Positions 44,115 through 53,362 of a stretch of DNA of 64,000 nt are shown here, piece after piece. A program made the translations under genes and the position numbers. This DNA is from Promethearchaeota archaeon (GTDB lineage: Archaea; Asgardarchaeota; Lokiarchaeia; Sigyniarchaeales; SOKP01): positions 84,517 to 148,516 of the forward strand of contig JAEOTA010000088.1 of assembly GCA_016840085.1 (NCBI GenBank), given 5' to 3'. How positions within the stretch are numbered: the first letter of the stretch is position 1; every line of letters begins with the position of its first letter. The notes beneath the pieces were generated by a model that saw only the letters and a program-made list of their open reading frames with translations, was not told the DNA's origin and searched no databases.

Positions 44115-44933
44115 ATGAATCTTCATGAAATTTTAGAAATTAAGCAGCAGCAGATACTAAATCCGCATACTATAATAAATAAATTCCATAAAGAAAAAAA
44201 TAGAAAAATAGTTTTACCTCTGGGCTCAAATAGTTTTGATGAAATTTTAGGAGGAGGATTCTTGTCCGGTAAAAAATATTTGATCTTCGGCGCAAATAAG
44301 ACTGGTAAAACACAATTATGTCATCAATTATGTGTTCAAGCGTATAAAATACTCTCGGTAAAATCAAATAGAGACAATTTGATACAAATATATTACTTTG
44401 ATACAGAAAATACATTTCGACCTGAAAGAATAAATGATTTAGCATCTTCTTCCAATCTTAAATATGAAAAGGTATTAAAAAGTATAATAGTAGCTAAAAT
44501 CATGAGTAGTTCTGCTTTGCTACTTTCTTTGAAAGATTTTGTAGAAAACCTTAAAAAAAATCTAGTTAGTGTCTTAATTATCGATACAATCAATAATTAT
44601 TATCGATCTGATTTAAGCAACAATAACATTTCTTATAAAAAAACTAAAGAAGTTTTTTTAGATATCTTAGAAAATATTGATAAACTTACTGAAAAATATA
44701 ATTTAATTACTATTGCTACAGCACAGGTTGCTCCAAACTTTACTGAAAATGCTATTATTAGAGAATTGCCAGTTGGAAACCAATTTTTAAATCATTTTTT
44801 TTCAGACTATATTTATTTAAGCTATAAAAATGAAAAAAAATCTTTAATTCAAATGATTAACTCATTGGGACTTTCTGAAAAAAAATACATTTTCAAAATT
44901 ACATCTGCTGGAATTCAAGATTGCAAAATATAG
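44115..44933 (+). CDS. RadA/Rad51-like recombinase paralogue
   Basis: A 272-residue RecA-superfamily protein with the RadA core: LPLGSNSFDEILGGGFLSGK, Walker A GANKTGKTQLCHQL, YYFDTENTFRPERI, Walker B VSVLIIDTINNYYRSD and ATAQVAPNF, in RadA/Rad51 order. The N-terminal helix-hairpin-helix domain of true RadA is missing, so this is a short paralogue akin to archaeal RadC-like or Rad51 paralogues. Probably assists homologous recombination. Stands alone, convergent with mptE. Confidence 0.8.
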   Translation: MNLHEILEIKQQQILNPHTIINKFHKEKNRKIVLPLGSNSFDEILGGGFLSGKKYLIFGANKTGKTQLCHQLCVQAYKILSVKSNRDNLIQIYYFDTENTFRPERINDLASSSNLKYEKVLKSIIVAKIMSSSALLLSLKDFVENLKKNLVSVLIIDTINNYYRSDLSNNNISYKKTKEVFLDILENIDKLTEKYNLITIATAQVAPNFTENAIIRELPVGNQFLNHFFSDYIYLSYKNEKKSLIQMINSLGLSEKKYIFKITSAGIQDCKI

Positions 44934-44940
44934 ATATCTC

Positions 44941-45774
44941 CTATTTTATGATATCTATAAAATCTCTAATAGAGAGATAAGTAAATCTTTCAGATATCGA
45001 GCTTGAATTTACAAAATAAATCTCGTTATGCATTTTGTATTTTAGCCATTTGATTAATTCTACAGCGTATTGAAGTTTTTTTTGTTTTATTGGACTTCCT
45101 TCTTGATCAATAATAAAGTTTAATTTTGAATATTTTCCAATGATATTTTTGAAATCCATTCCAATTAGAAATAGTTTTTGCATTGGCTTTAATAAAGGAC
45201 GTAGGAAATAAAGAATTCTATCTCCATCTGTAAAACCACCAGGGTTAATAATATTATTGGATGGTTCAACTTGCGTTGTTCCAATAATGTTTTTAAACTT
45301 TAAGATTTCAGGTTTAAATAATTCTAGTTTATCTAGATTATCTCCATGTGCATGGATTATCATGAAATCAGTAGAATTAAATTCTTTAAAAGTAATTCCA
45401 TCAAGATCTGAAAAAATACTATTTATTGGTATCCCCCTCTCTCTTAATAATATAGCAGCACCATCTGCAGTAAAGTTTAAGCACTCGCTAAATAGTCCTT
45501 TACCAATATTTTTTAATAAAATATCTACAGTAGATTCAAGGGAAGGACCACAACCATATATTAAAATATTAGATTTACTTCTAATCATAGTTTGGAAATC
45601 ATTTAATATTACTTCTAGATTATATTTATTTACTTTTTTTTGTAATAAATTTGATAAATAATCACGAGATTCAGAATCCTTTTGGTAATCAAAACCAAAA
45701 TCAGATGAAATCTTATAATACCACTCTTTAAATTCACTATAAAAATTTAGACGGGCTATTAATTTCGAATCCAT
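44941..45774 (-). CDS. mptE: 6-hydroxymethyl-7,8-dihydropterin pyrophosphokinase, MptE type
   Basis: A 277-residue archaeal enzyme of pterin (folate or methanopterin) synthesis that moves pyrophosphate from ATP to 6-hydroxymethyl-dihydropterin. It belongs to the DUF115 family: LIYGCGPSLESTV, FTADGAAILLRERGIP, FSDLDG, IIHAHGDN, IIGTTQVEPSNNI, NPGGFTDGDRILYFL and KLFLIGMDF are all in the family order. Unrelated in fold to bacterial FolK. Confidence 0.92.
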   Translation of the reverse strand: MDSKLIARLNFYSEFKEWYYKISSDFGFDYQKDSESRDYLSNLLQKKVNKYNLEVILNDFQTMIRSKSNILIYGCGPSLESTVDILLKNIGKGLFSECLNFTADGAAILLRERGIPINSIFSDLDGITFKEFNSTDFMIIHAHGDNLDKLELFKPEILKFKNIIGTTQVEPSNNIINPGGFTDGDRILYFLRPLLKPMQKLFLIGMDFKNIIGKYSKLNFIIDQEGSPIKQKKLQYAVELIKWLKYKMHNEIYFVNSSSISERFTYLSIRDFIDIIK

Positions 45775-45892
45775 GTTTTCTTAAAATTCCACATAATTAA
45801 CTTAATAATAAAATTTTAAATTATTATTTTAATTAATAAAAACATAATAATAAATTCAAATTAATTTAAATTCATATATGAATTAAGAAAGA

Positions 45893-46300
45893 GTGGAAAA
45901 TATAATGACTAAATACTTCACAAAGACGCATCAATGGTTTGATGATGGAACAAAAGAGGTGGGAATTACTCCTTTTGCCGCTGAGCAACTTGGAGAGATA
46001 AGTTTTGTGGATGTAGAAGGACTTATCGATGCTGAGCTTGAACAAATAAAAATGTCTGGAGATGAACCTGCAAGTGATCCTATTGATTGTACTGTAGAAT
46101 CCTCAAAAGCAGTTGGAGATGTTTATTCTCCAGTTTCTGGAAAAGTTATTGAGGTTAATGAAGATTTGATGGATGAACCTGAAAAAATTAATGAAGATGC
46201 CTTTGCTGCGTGGCTTTTCAAGATCGAACCATCAAATTGGGATGCTGAAAAAGGAAACTTAATGGATGAATCTGCTTATAAAGCTTTTGCTGGGGAATAA
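45893..46300 (+). CDS. gcvH: Glycine cleavage system H protein
   Basis: A 135-residue lipoyl carrier. The lipoylated Lys is in VESSKAVGDVYSPVSGKV, and the flanking TKTHQWFD, VGITPFAAEQLGEISFVDV and NEDAFAAWLFKIEPSN blocks are typical. The assigned GTG start gives MENIM; ATG at 45905 (MTKYFTKTHQ) fits the family N-terminus better. No other glycine cleavage genes are near, so it may also serve as a lipoate donor for other enzymes. Confidence 0.93.
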   Translation: MENIMTKYFTKTHQWFDDGTKEVGITPFAAEQLGEISFVDVEGLIDAELEQIKMSGDEPASDPIDCTVESSKAVGDVYSPVSGKVIEVNEDLMDEPEKINEDAFAAWLFKIEPSNWDAEKGNLMDESAYKAFAGE

Positions 46301-46330
46301 ATAATTCTTTAATTTTATTAATTTACACAA

Positions 46331-46345
46331 TTTTTTCTTTTTTTT
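46331..46345 (+). terminator. Oligo-T terminator after gcvH
   Basis: A T-rich stretch (T6, C, T8) about 30 bases after the gcvH stop and just upstream of the next gene. Confidence 0.4.
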
Positions 46346-46358
46346 ATTAATTAATTCA

Positions 46359-47513
46359 TTGAATCGTATGAAACAATCCAATAAATTCACCATAGGCTTA
46401 ATAATAAATCCTATCTCTGGGATGGGAGGAACAGTAGGTTTAAAAGGTACTGATGGTAGAGAAATTCTAAAAAAAGCAATAAATTTAGGAGCGATCCCAA
46501 AAGCAAATAATAGAACTATGGAATTTTTAAATGGATTAGAATCAATAAAACATGAATTGCTCTTTATAACCTGTCCAGGGATTATGGGTGAAAATATTCT
46601 AAAAGAATTGAATTACAATTATGAAACCATTCAAGATTCAATATTTGAAAAATGTAATAATATTTTAGACACAACCCCTGAACATACTGCGTTAGCAGCT
46701 CAGATTATGATGAAAAGCGAAAATGTACAAATTATAATCTTTGTTGGTGGCGATGGTACAGCTCGGGATGTTTTAAATGTAATTAAGAGAAGTAAACCAT
46801 GTTTAGGGATACCTGCTGGTGTTAAAATCTATTCTAGTGTATTTGCACTTAATCCTATAGACGCGAGTAACCTACTTATACAATTTCTCTGGGATGAGAT
46901 CCCCTTGAAAGAATCTGAGGTACTTGATGTTGATGAAGAGCAATATCGAGCAGGGCAGTTAGTTTCTAAATTATATGGGTATTTATACACACCCTTTAAT
47001 CCTGATTTTTGTCAATTTTCTAAAATGGGGACACCAAAATCAGACCTAAATAATCAAGAACGAATAGCTAACAGAATTATAGAGATTTTAGAAGATGATG
47101 TCTATTATTTATTAGGACCTGGCACTACTGTTAAATTCATTGTTGACAAATTAAATCAAAATAAAACGCTTTTGGGAATTGATCTGCTCTTGAATAAAAA
47201 TATTATATCTAAAGATTTAAATGAACAACAGATTCTTGAGTATGTTAAAGCTGAGAAAGTAAAAATAATAATATCTATAATTGGGAGACAAGGATTCATC
47301 TTTGGAAGAGGAAATCTACAAATTTCTCCTAATGTTTTAAAAGAAGTTGGTTGTAAAAACATGATAATAGTTGCTACAAAATTTAAATTACAGAGCATCC
47401 ATAATAGAATATTAAAATTAGACACAAGAGATCCTGAATTAGACAAAAAAATGAAAGGTTTATATAAAGTAATTATTGATTATGATGAGATAAAAATTTG
47501 TGAAGTAAGATAA
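46359..47513 (+). CDS. ATP-NAD kinase-like protein
   Basis: A 384-residue protein related to NAD kinases (the group of COG3199-type proteins). It has LIINPISGMGG at the N-terminus, IIFVGGDGTARDVLNVI (GGDGT catalytic motif) and LGIPAGVKIYSSVFALNP, then a second alpha/beta domain with YYLLGPGTTVKFIVD and IIGRQGFIFGRGN. The ligand may be NAD or another diol; some relatives occur with acetoin catabolism genes. TTG at 46359 is the assigned start, and ATG at 46368 is an alternative. Confidence 0.85.
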   Translation: MNRMKQSNKFTIGLIINPISGMGGTVGLKGTDGREILKKAINLGAIPKANNRTMEFLNGLESIKHELLFITCPGIMGENILKELNYNYETIQDSIFEKCNNILDTTPEHTALAAQIMMKSENVQIIIFVGGDGTARDVLNVIKRSKPCLGIPAGVKIYSSVFALNPIDASNLLIQFLWDEIPLKESEVLDVDEEQYRAGQLVSKLYGYLYTPFNPDFCQFSKMGTPKSDLNNQERIANRIIEILEDDVYYLLGPGTTVKFIVDKLNQNKTLLGIDLLLNKNIISKDLNEQQILEYVKAEKVKIIISIIGRQGFIFGRGNLQISPNVLKEVGCKNMIIVATKFKLQSIHNRILKLDTRDPELDKKMKGLYKVIIDYDEIKICEVR

Positions 47514-47531
47514 ATGATTATTTTTATATTC

Positions 47532-48053
47532 TCATTGTTGTAAAATTCCTGATTTAATAGCTAAAATATACTGAAGTGCGATAAAAGTGATAACTGTCAT
47601 TAAAACTCCGATTACTAAAATATATATTGCCATTTTTCGATTATAAACATATTTTGACGCTTGGTATAATAATATGAATCCAGTTGAACATAAAAATATC
47701 AAAATTGAAGCTACAATACCTTCAATGATAAAAGATTCATGAATATCGGGATAAATAAACATAGGATTTCCTTGGCTGTCCGCTCCTAGTGCTGGGGGCT
47801 CTCTAACTATAAAATAAGCTACTCCCGTTTGAAGTACAAATAAGATTATGAAAATAACAATAATACTCAAAGATCGTGCTGGCATTGGAAGTGATAATTT
47901 AGGAATTTTAAATTTTGGAAATTTTATTTTGGGTTTTCTTAACTTACTTCCAAGTATCCACGGAGTCTTTCTTCTAATTTTTTCTAAGACAGTCTCTGAT
48001 CCAATTATTTCTTCTTTCTTAATCTCATCTTTAGCTGCTTGCTGTTTTTGCAT
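47532..48053 (-). CDS. OST3/OST6-like oligosaccharyltransferase subunit (tentative)
   Basis: A 173-residue membrane protein with four helices: a basic cytosolic N-terminus (1-58, with repeats KFPKFKIPKL), helix 1 (60-80), an external loop FIVREPPALGADSQGNPMFI, helix 2 with IEGIVASILIFLCS, helix 3 and helix 4. The IREPP-type motif after helix 1, the EG-x-x-S start of helix 2, and the charged loop before helix 3 follow the membrane domain of OST3/OST6 (TUSC3/MAGT1). The thioredoxin domain of those proteins is missing. Asgard archaea are reported to encode OST3/6-like proteins. Called by topology and few motifs. Confidence 0.55.
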   Translation of the reverse strand: MQKQQAAKDEIKKEEIIGSETVLEKIRRKTPWILGSKLRKPKIKFPKFKIPKLSLPMPARSLSIIVIFIILFVLQTGVAYFIVREPPALGADSQGNPMFIYPDIHESFIIEGIVASILIFLCSTGFILLYQASKYVYNRKMAIYILVIGVLMTVITFIALQYILAIKSGILQQ

Positions 48054-48125
48054 AATATACTATAGTTAATTTATTAATTAATGCTTAATAATTTTTTCAA
48101 ATAACTTTAAACAATTTTTGATATT

Positions 48126-49619
48126 TTAATTTAATTTTTCTAATAATTTTAATAAAAAATTCCAAATTTTTTCTACAGATTTTACTGATAAACGTTCATC
48201 AGGCGAATGAGCTCCTTCATTTTTTGGACCAATTGATATCATTTCCATATGAGGAAATTTTTTCTTTAAGATGCCACATTCTAGTCCCGCATGAAGCGCT
48301 TTCACAAGTATGTCTTTATTAAATAATTCTTTATAATTATCTTTAGTAAATGTTAAAAGGTTTGAGTTAAAATTTGGTGTCCATCCTGGATAATCACTAT
48401 CAATTATAGTTTCAACATCTAAACCAGTTAATTGAACTAAAGAATTAGCCTTCTCCCATATCACATTTTTGAAATATTCACTTAAGCTTCTTTGACTTAA
48501 TTGTATTTCAATCTTATCCTTTTCAGTTTTTATTACAGCCAAATTTGATGATGTAAAAACAAGATCCTTAATTTTTGGATGCATAGAAAGAGGACCGTTC
48601 GGAATTGTATACAAGATCTTAAGTAAGTTATCTTGAATTCTTTTTGTTAAAACCTCCTTATTATCATAATTTATTAATTTTTCAATTGATATATCGATTT
48701 CAGGGTCAATACCCTCAAAAAGAACCTTGATTTTCACAACTAGATCCCTAATAAATTCTTTAATATCTGAATATTCATCTTCCTTAGCAAAGAAAGTAGC
48801 ACTGGCTTCTCTAGGTATTGCATTAGTTCTATTACCCCCATCAATAGAGGCAATATTCATCATATAATTTTCGTTTAATTTCCAAAGTATTTGTCCTATA
48901 ATTTTTAATGAATTTCCCCTTCCTATATGAATGTCCACTCCTGAATGCCCTCCAATTAAACCAGAAATAAATAATTTTATTGGAATTAGGTTTTCTTTAT
49001 TATTTATTTTAAAAGTATCTTTTTTTATATGAAAAAAAGTGACTATCCCTCCTGCACAACCAATAATTACAGCATTTTCATCTTCAGCATCCAAGTTGAT
49101 AAGAAACTTACCATTGATTAAATCATTATCGATTTTAAAGGCCCCACGTAAACCCATTTCCTCATCAACAGTAAATAATAAATCAAATCCAAGTGATTCA
49201 TAATCAAGTTCTCCATCATGAATTTTTTTCATTAAGGCTAATAAATAACAAATACCCACTCCATTATCAGCACCCAATGTTGTTCCTTCTGCAGTTACCC
49301 ATTTTTCATTCTCAATTTCGATAATATTAATTTTTAATGGATCTTTAGAAAAATCGTGAATAACCTCTTCATTCTTTTCGCACACCATATCCATGTGACA
49401 TTGTAATACTACGTTTTGCTTTTTTTTAGATTTTGCGGGAATTCTGACTACAAGATTTCCTGCATTATCAACTTGAGTTTTAAATCCTAATTTCTCTGCT
49501 TCTTCTTTTATAAAAGCTCTCACTTTTTCTTCATGTTCAGAACACCGAGGGATTTCTGTAATTTGTTCAAAATATTCCCAAAATTCAAGAGGTTGGCTTA
49601 AATCTTTTAAATTTAACAA
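48126..49619 (-). CDS. pepD: Aminoacyl-histidine dipeptidase (Xaa-His dipeptidase), M20C
   Basis: A 497-residue dizinc peptidase of the PepD type. Metal ligands and catalytic residues: VVLQCHMDMVCEKNE (His, Asp), TTLGADNGVGICYLLAL (bridging Asp), FTVDEEMGLRGA (catalytic and ligand Glu), INLDAED (Asp) and IGPKNEGAHSPDERLSV (last His). The lid/dimerisation domain with GGHSGVDIHIGRGNS lies between. Length and motifs match bacterial PepD. Divergent from the RING/PHD-like gene. Confidence 0.93.
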   Translation of the reverse strand: MLNLKDLSQPLEFWEYFEQITEIPRCSEHEEKVRAFIKEEAEKLGFKTQVDNAGNLVVRIPAKSKKKQNVVLQCHMDMVCEKNEEVIHDFSKDPLKINIIEIENEKWVTAEGTTLGADNGVGICYLLALMKKIHDGELDYESLGFDLLFTVDEEMGLRGAFKIDNDLINGKFLINLDAEDENAVIIGCAGGIVTFFHIKKDTFKINNKENLIPIKLFISGLIGGHSGVDIHIGRGNSLKIIGQILWKLNENYMMNIASIDGGNRTNAIPREASATFFAKEDEYSDIKEFIRDLVVKIKVLFEGIDPEIDISIEKLINYDNKEVLTKRIQDNLLKILYTIPNGPLSMHPKIKDLVFTSSNLAVIKTEKDKIEIQLSQRSLSEYFKNVIWEKANSLVQLTGLDVETIIDSDYPGWTPNFNSNLLTFTKDNYKELFNKDILVKALHAGLECGILKKKFPHMEMISIGPKNEGAHSPDERLSVKSVEKIWNFLLKLLEKLN

Positions 49620-49715
49620 AAAAATCGCTTCTAATCAAAATATATATATTAAAGTTTTTATAATAATTATAAAATAACACTAGATTCCTTATAATTTTAT
49701 TTAAAGGCTGATCAA

Positions 49716-50849
49716 ATGAGTTGGAAAGACCTTTATTCGGAAGTTAAGAAACGTAAAATGGAAGCACTTGATAAAAAGGATGTTGTGAAAGCAGTAGAGA
49801 AACATGGGAAAATTCTTGCTGTTAATGGAAGATATGAAAAGCCTAAAAAAGTTGTAGAACATATGTATGCATCTATGAAGAAAATAATAAGAGAAAAAGA
49901 GATTATGAAAGAAGATCTATCTCAATATGATGTAACTCTTATTGGATGCCCTGGTAGCGATATTCCCTATGCTGCTCATCCCAAAATAAAAGATTTTGTA
50001 AATAATGGTGGATGGTTAATAACTACTGATTGGGCGCTTCGAAGCATTGTAGAAATTATTTTTCCTGGATATATAAGATGGAATCATGCAAAAACTGCCG
50101 ATGCTGTTGTTGCATGCCAAATTCTTGAACCAAATCACCCGTTTTTAGAGGGGGTGTTAAGTGAAATTCAACAGAGTAAATGGCAAAAGCAATCAGATAA
50201 AGGCACAAAAAAAAGTGAATTTAGATGGTGGTTAGAAACTCGCTCATTTCCTATACAAGTTCTAAATCCTCAAGCTGTAAGGGTATTAATAAGCTCATTT
50301 GAAATCCAGAATAAATGGGGAGAATCTCCTGTACTTGTAGAATTTGAATATGGAAAAAATAGTGGTCGAATTATTCATATGATTAGTCATACTCATTTAC
50401 AGAAAGGCGGAACAAAAGGAAAATATGCCTCTGCTTTAATTCTAACTAATATAATAGACGAGAAAATATCTCAAAAAATGGGTATTTCAAAATCATCAAC
50501 ACCCAGATATGTTTCTGATTGGCAAACTTCTCAAATTCAACCACAACAACAAAATCAGCAACCTTCTTTAGAAGAAAAGTGGATATCTCCAGCTCAAGAA
50601 ACAAATTATTTAACACCTGCCACTGGAGCAAGAGGATTAATGGAAACGTCTCAAATCATAGAAGTAGATGTCAATAATCCTAATTTTTCATTCGCAAGTA
50701 AATGTGTATATTGCAGCTTCGATTTTGCTGAATATAAAGGAAAAATTTATGTATGTCAATCGTGTAATGCGCCTTACCATGAGAATTGCATTAATACTCA
50801 AATTAATGAAGGAACATGTAAGAATTGTGGTAGAATCTTGTTATGGTAA
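49716..50849 (+). CDS. ThuA/GATase1-like domain fused to a C4HC3 RING/PHD-like zinc finger
   Basis: A 377-residue soluble protein. Residues 20-255 look like a class I glutamine-amidotransferase-like (ThuA-type) alpha/beta fold: GKILAVNGRYEKPKK, YDVTLIGCPGSDIPYA, IKDFVNNGGWLITTDWALRS and GRIIHMISHTHLQ. A Gln/Pro-rich linker (260-300) leads to a finger with C330, C333, C347, C350, H355, C358, C368 and C371, that is Cx2Cx13Cx2Cx4Hx2Cx9Cx2C, a C4HC3 cross-brace order as in PHD and RINGv fingers. No catalytic Cys-His pair is obvious in the first domain. Might be an E3-like or scaffold protein in the Asgard ubiquitin system; this is inference. Confidence 0.6.
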   Translation: MSWKDLYSEVKKRKMEALDKKDVVKAVEKHGKILAVNGRYEKPKKVVEHMYASMKKIIREKEIMKEDLSQYDVTLIGCPGSDIPYAAHPKIKDFVNNGGWLITTDWALRSIVEIIFPGYIRWNHAKTADAVVACQILEPNHPFLEGVLSEIQQSKWQKQSDKGTKKSEFRWWLETRSFPIQVLNPQAVRVLISSFEIQNKWGESPVLVEFEYGKNSGRIIHMISHTHLQKGGTKGKYASALILTNIIDEKISQKMGISKSSTPRYVSDWQTSQIQPQQQNQQPSLEEKWISPAQETNYLTPATGARGLMETSQIIEVDVNNPNFSFASKCVYCSFDFAEYKGKIYVCQSCNAPYHENCINTQINEGTCKNCGRILLW

Positions 50850-50956
50850 ATAATATCTTTTTTTCAGTAAAATATTTTTACTTTGTTTAAAAGTAAATTT
50901 AAACTAGTGCTAATTTTCAATATTAATAATTAGGAATTTCTAAGTGAATAATTAAT

Positions 50957-52249
50957 ATGGTAAATTTGCAACAAATATATGAAGAAGTTGATAATTTAGA
51001 CAAAGATAGAATTATGGGAATTATAAGAACTCTTGTAAATATTAATACTGCTGTTCCTCCAGGTAATTCTTATAGAGTATATGTAGATGCATTATCACCT
51101 TATTTTAAGAATCTTGGTTTTTCTTTAGAAGAAGTTATCGTACCAGAAGAATATATTAAACAGATTCCTTATCCTTTAGAAGGACCTCGAATTAATTTAA
51201 TAGCAACTAAAGAATTCGGTAAAAAAAAATTCATATCTTTTTATGGTCATATGGATGTAGTACCAGCTCCTAACGAAGGAGCACAAAAATGGCGATTTCC
51301 CCCATTTGAAGCTACTATAATTAAGAGTGGAAAAATTTATGGTCGTGGCGTTGGAGATATGAAGGGTGCAATGGTTTGTTTGATTTTAGCACTTCAAATA
51401 ATAGAAAAACTAAATATTACTCCTAAATATAATATTCAGGTATTGAATTGTACTGATGAAGAATTAGGATTTTATCCTGGAATTCGTTATTTGACAGAAC
51501 AAGGATATATTAAAGGGACCCTTTTCTCGATGGATTATACAGTTGAGCCTATTATTCTAATGGGTTCAGCAGGTGATCTAGATATAGAGATTCAAACAAT
51601 AGGAAGAAGTTCTCATTCGGGTTTGAGTATACTAGGTGTCAATGCTTTGGAGGAGATGATACCAATTTTAGTAGAACTCAAAATATTAAAAGAAAAAGTA
51701 GAATCTCGCCAAAGTAAAGATATTCCTGGGTTTCCTGATCCTCAAACTGGTAAAAAACGTAATTTGACCCCTCTATTTAACTTGGATATTATAAAGTCAG
51801 GGGAAAAATCAAATATTATCCCAGATATTTGTTCATTAATAATTAATAGGCGAATTATACCAGATGAAAACATTAGAGAAGTAAAACAAGAAATTTTAGA
51901 CGCTGTAGAAAGAGGTAAAGCGAAAAGTAAAGCATTAGATGTAAAAATTTCATTTAAGTATTCTAATCCCCCTTTAAAGGTAGATATTAACAGTCCAGAA
52001 GTTCAGAGGATTCAAAAAGTGATACAATTAGTTCATAAAATTCCTGAGGAAAAAATTCGAAAGACTGGAATGAATTTTACTTTTGATGCTGGTTTTGTAT
52101 CACAAATTCTAAATACTCATGATATTATTCTTCGTGGGGTTGCTACTGGAGGTTCTAATACTCATGGTGTTAATGAAACAATTAGATTAAAAGATATTAA
52201 GAAATTTATAAAAGAAATAATTGTATTTCTATGTGCTGATTTAGACTAA
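50957..52249 (+). CDS. M20-family metallopeptidase (ArgE/DapE/ACY1-like)
   Basis: A 430-residue dizinc hydrolase of peptides or N-acyl amino acids. Ligand motifs are ISFYGHMDVVPAP (His, Asp), YGRGVGDMKGAMVCLILAL (bridging Asp), LNCTDEELGFYPG (Glu pair), and the dimerisation domain IGRSSHSGLSILG; the final ligand region is TGGSNTHGVNE. The exact substrate cannot be told from sequence; diaminopimelate or acetylornithine deacylases are alternatives. A single-gene unit convergent with the ferredoxin gene. Confidence 0.88.
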   Translation: MVNLQQIYEEVDNLDKDRIMGIIRTLVNINTAVPPGNSYRVYVDALSPYFKNLGFSLEEVIVPEEYIKQIPYPLEGPRINLIATKEFGKKKFISFYGHMDVVPAPNEGAQKWRFPPFEATIIKSGKIYGRGVGDMKGAMVCLILALQIIEKLNITPKYNIQVLNCTDEELGFYPGIRYLTEQGYIKGTLFSMDYTVEPIILMGSAGDLDIEIQTIGRSSHSGLSILGVNALEEMIPILVELKILKEKVESRQSKDIPGFPDPQTGKKRNLTPLFNLDIIKSGEKSNIIPDICSLIINRRIIPDENIREVKQEILDAVERGKAKSKALDVKISFKYSNPPLKVDINSPEVQRIQKVIQLVHKIPEEKIRKTGMNFTFDAGFVSQILNTHDIILRGVATGGSNTHGVNETIRLKDIKKFIKEIIVFLCADLD

Positions 52250-52313
52250 ATTTTAATATAAAATTACAAAGAAAAAATAAAAAAAAGAAATTAGATTTAC
52301 CGATTATAAAAAT

Positions 52314-52511
52314 TTAGTTTTCGATAATTTCTATGGCTTCTTCAGGGCATTGAGTTTCACAAGCTCTACATCCCACACAGTCTTCTCTGTTCTCTTCTAT
52401 AATATTTACCTTATCTCCTTCAGGTTCGCCAAAACATTCAGAAGGGCATACTTCATAACATGTACCACACCCTGTACATGCATCCATATCTATTTTAATA
52501 TCAAAGGACAT
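52314..52511 (-). CDS. 2[4Fe-4S] ferredoxin
   Basis: A 65-residue small electron carrier. Two clusters: CTGCGTCYEVCP (residues 12-23) and CVGCRACETQCP (45-56), each CxxCxxCxxxCP, in a pseudo-twofold arrangement. The insertion between halves (GDKVNIIEENRED) is short, as in archaeal/clostridial ferredoxins. A single gene with its own upstream region. Confidence 0.92.
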   Translation of the reverse strand: MSFDIKIDMDACTGCGTCYEVCPSECFGEPEGDKVNIIEENREDCVGCRACETQCPEEAIEIIEN

Positions 52512-52879
52512 TTTTTGTTAACCTCTTTAACCAATCTTTCTATTCCATAAAAATCATAGAACTTTTAACGATTTAGGTTTAAAATCTTAAAGTTTTAATT
52601 TTTAATTAATTCTTCTATTTATATTTTTTTCATTGATTATAATAAAATAATCCTACCTTAGATAATAGTATAAAAAATATAAATTTCGTTTTTATTAAGA
52701 AAAATAGTTATTGAATTATTACTTTTAAAATATGGATTTTCGATTTTTATGTCAAATTATTATTTGATATTGGAAAAAAAGGTTTAATATGTAATAAAGT
52801 ACAAATAATAATACATTAAATCTCCACTCCCAATTTAAAATATTAATATATTATATTCAATCGGACTTTAATTCTTATT
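52512..52879. other. Intergenic region, 368 bases
   Basis: Divergent spacer between the ferredoxin and the MaoC-like genes. It is almost pure A/T with several TATA-like stretches, and must hold two opposing promoters. I see no ORF, repeat or RNA gene in it. Confidence 0.35.
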
Positions 52880-53323
52880 ATGCTCGATAGAAAATTTATT
52901 GGATATGAATTTGAACCTAGTGAGATGACTATTCCAAGATGGAGAGTAACGCAATTTGCGAATGCTATCAGAGATTCTAACCCATTATATTATGATTTAA
53001 AAGAAGCAAAAAAGCAAGGTTACAGAGATTTACCCTTACCGCCAACATTCTTTACAAGAATGACATATTCTGGTAAGAAAAATTTTTATGCTACCTTGGG
53101 TATAGATTACAAAAAACTTTTAGATGGTGGAAGAGAATTGAAGTATTATTCTCAATGTGTTGCAGGAGATACGATAGTGTATCAAACGAAAGTAGAAAAT
53201 ATTATTGATAAAGAAGGTAAACGAGGAAAAATGGATATAGTAACTGCTGTAACAAGAGGAAAAAACAAAGAAACAAATGATAAAGTCTTTGATGCGATTA
53301 TCACCTTAATTGTATTCCATTAA
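52880..53323 (+). CDS. MaoC-like dehydratase, N-terminal-type (non-catalytic) subunit
   Basis: A 147-residue hot-dog fold protein of the MaoC_dehydrat_N/FAS1-DH type: VTQFANAIRDSNPLYYDLKEA and LPLPPTFFTRMTYSG, then VAGDTIVYQTKVENI. Where catalytic R-hydratases have Asp...Asn-x-x-His, this protein reads DSNPLYYD, so the His is replaced by Tyr and it is probably the substrate-gripping partner. The gene for the catalytic partner follows 39 bases later. Confidence 0.85.
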   Translation: MLDRKFIGYEFEPSEMTIPRWRVTQFANAIRDSNPLYYDLKEAKKQGYRDLPLPPTFFTRMTYSGKKNFYATLGIDYKKLLDGGRELKYYSQCVAGDTIVYQTKVENIIDKEGKRGKMDIVTAVTRGKNKETNDKVFDAIITLIVFH

Positions 53324-53362
53324 ATTGATTAAAAATATAATAAAATAGAGAGATAAATTATA

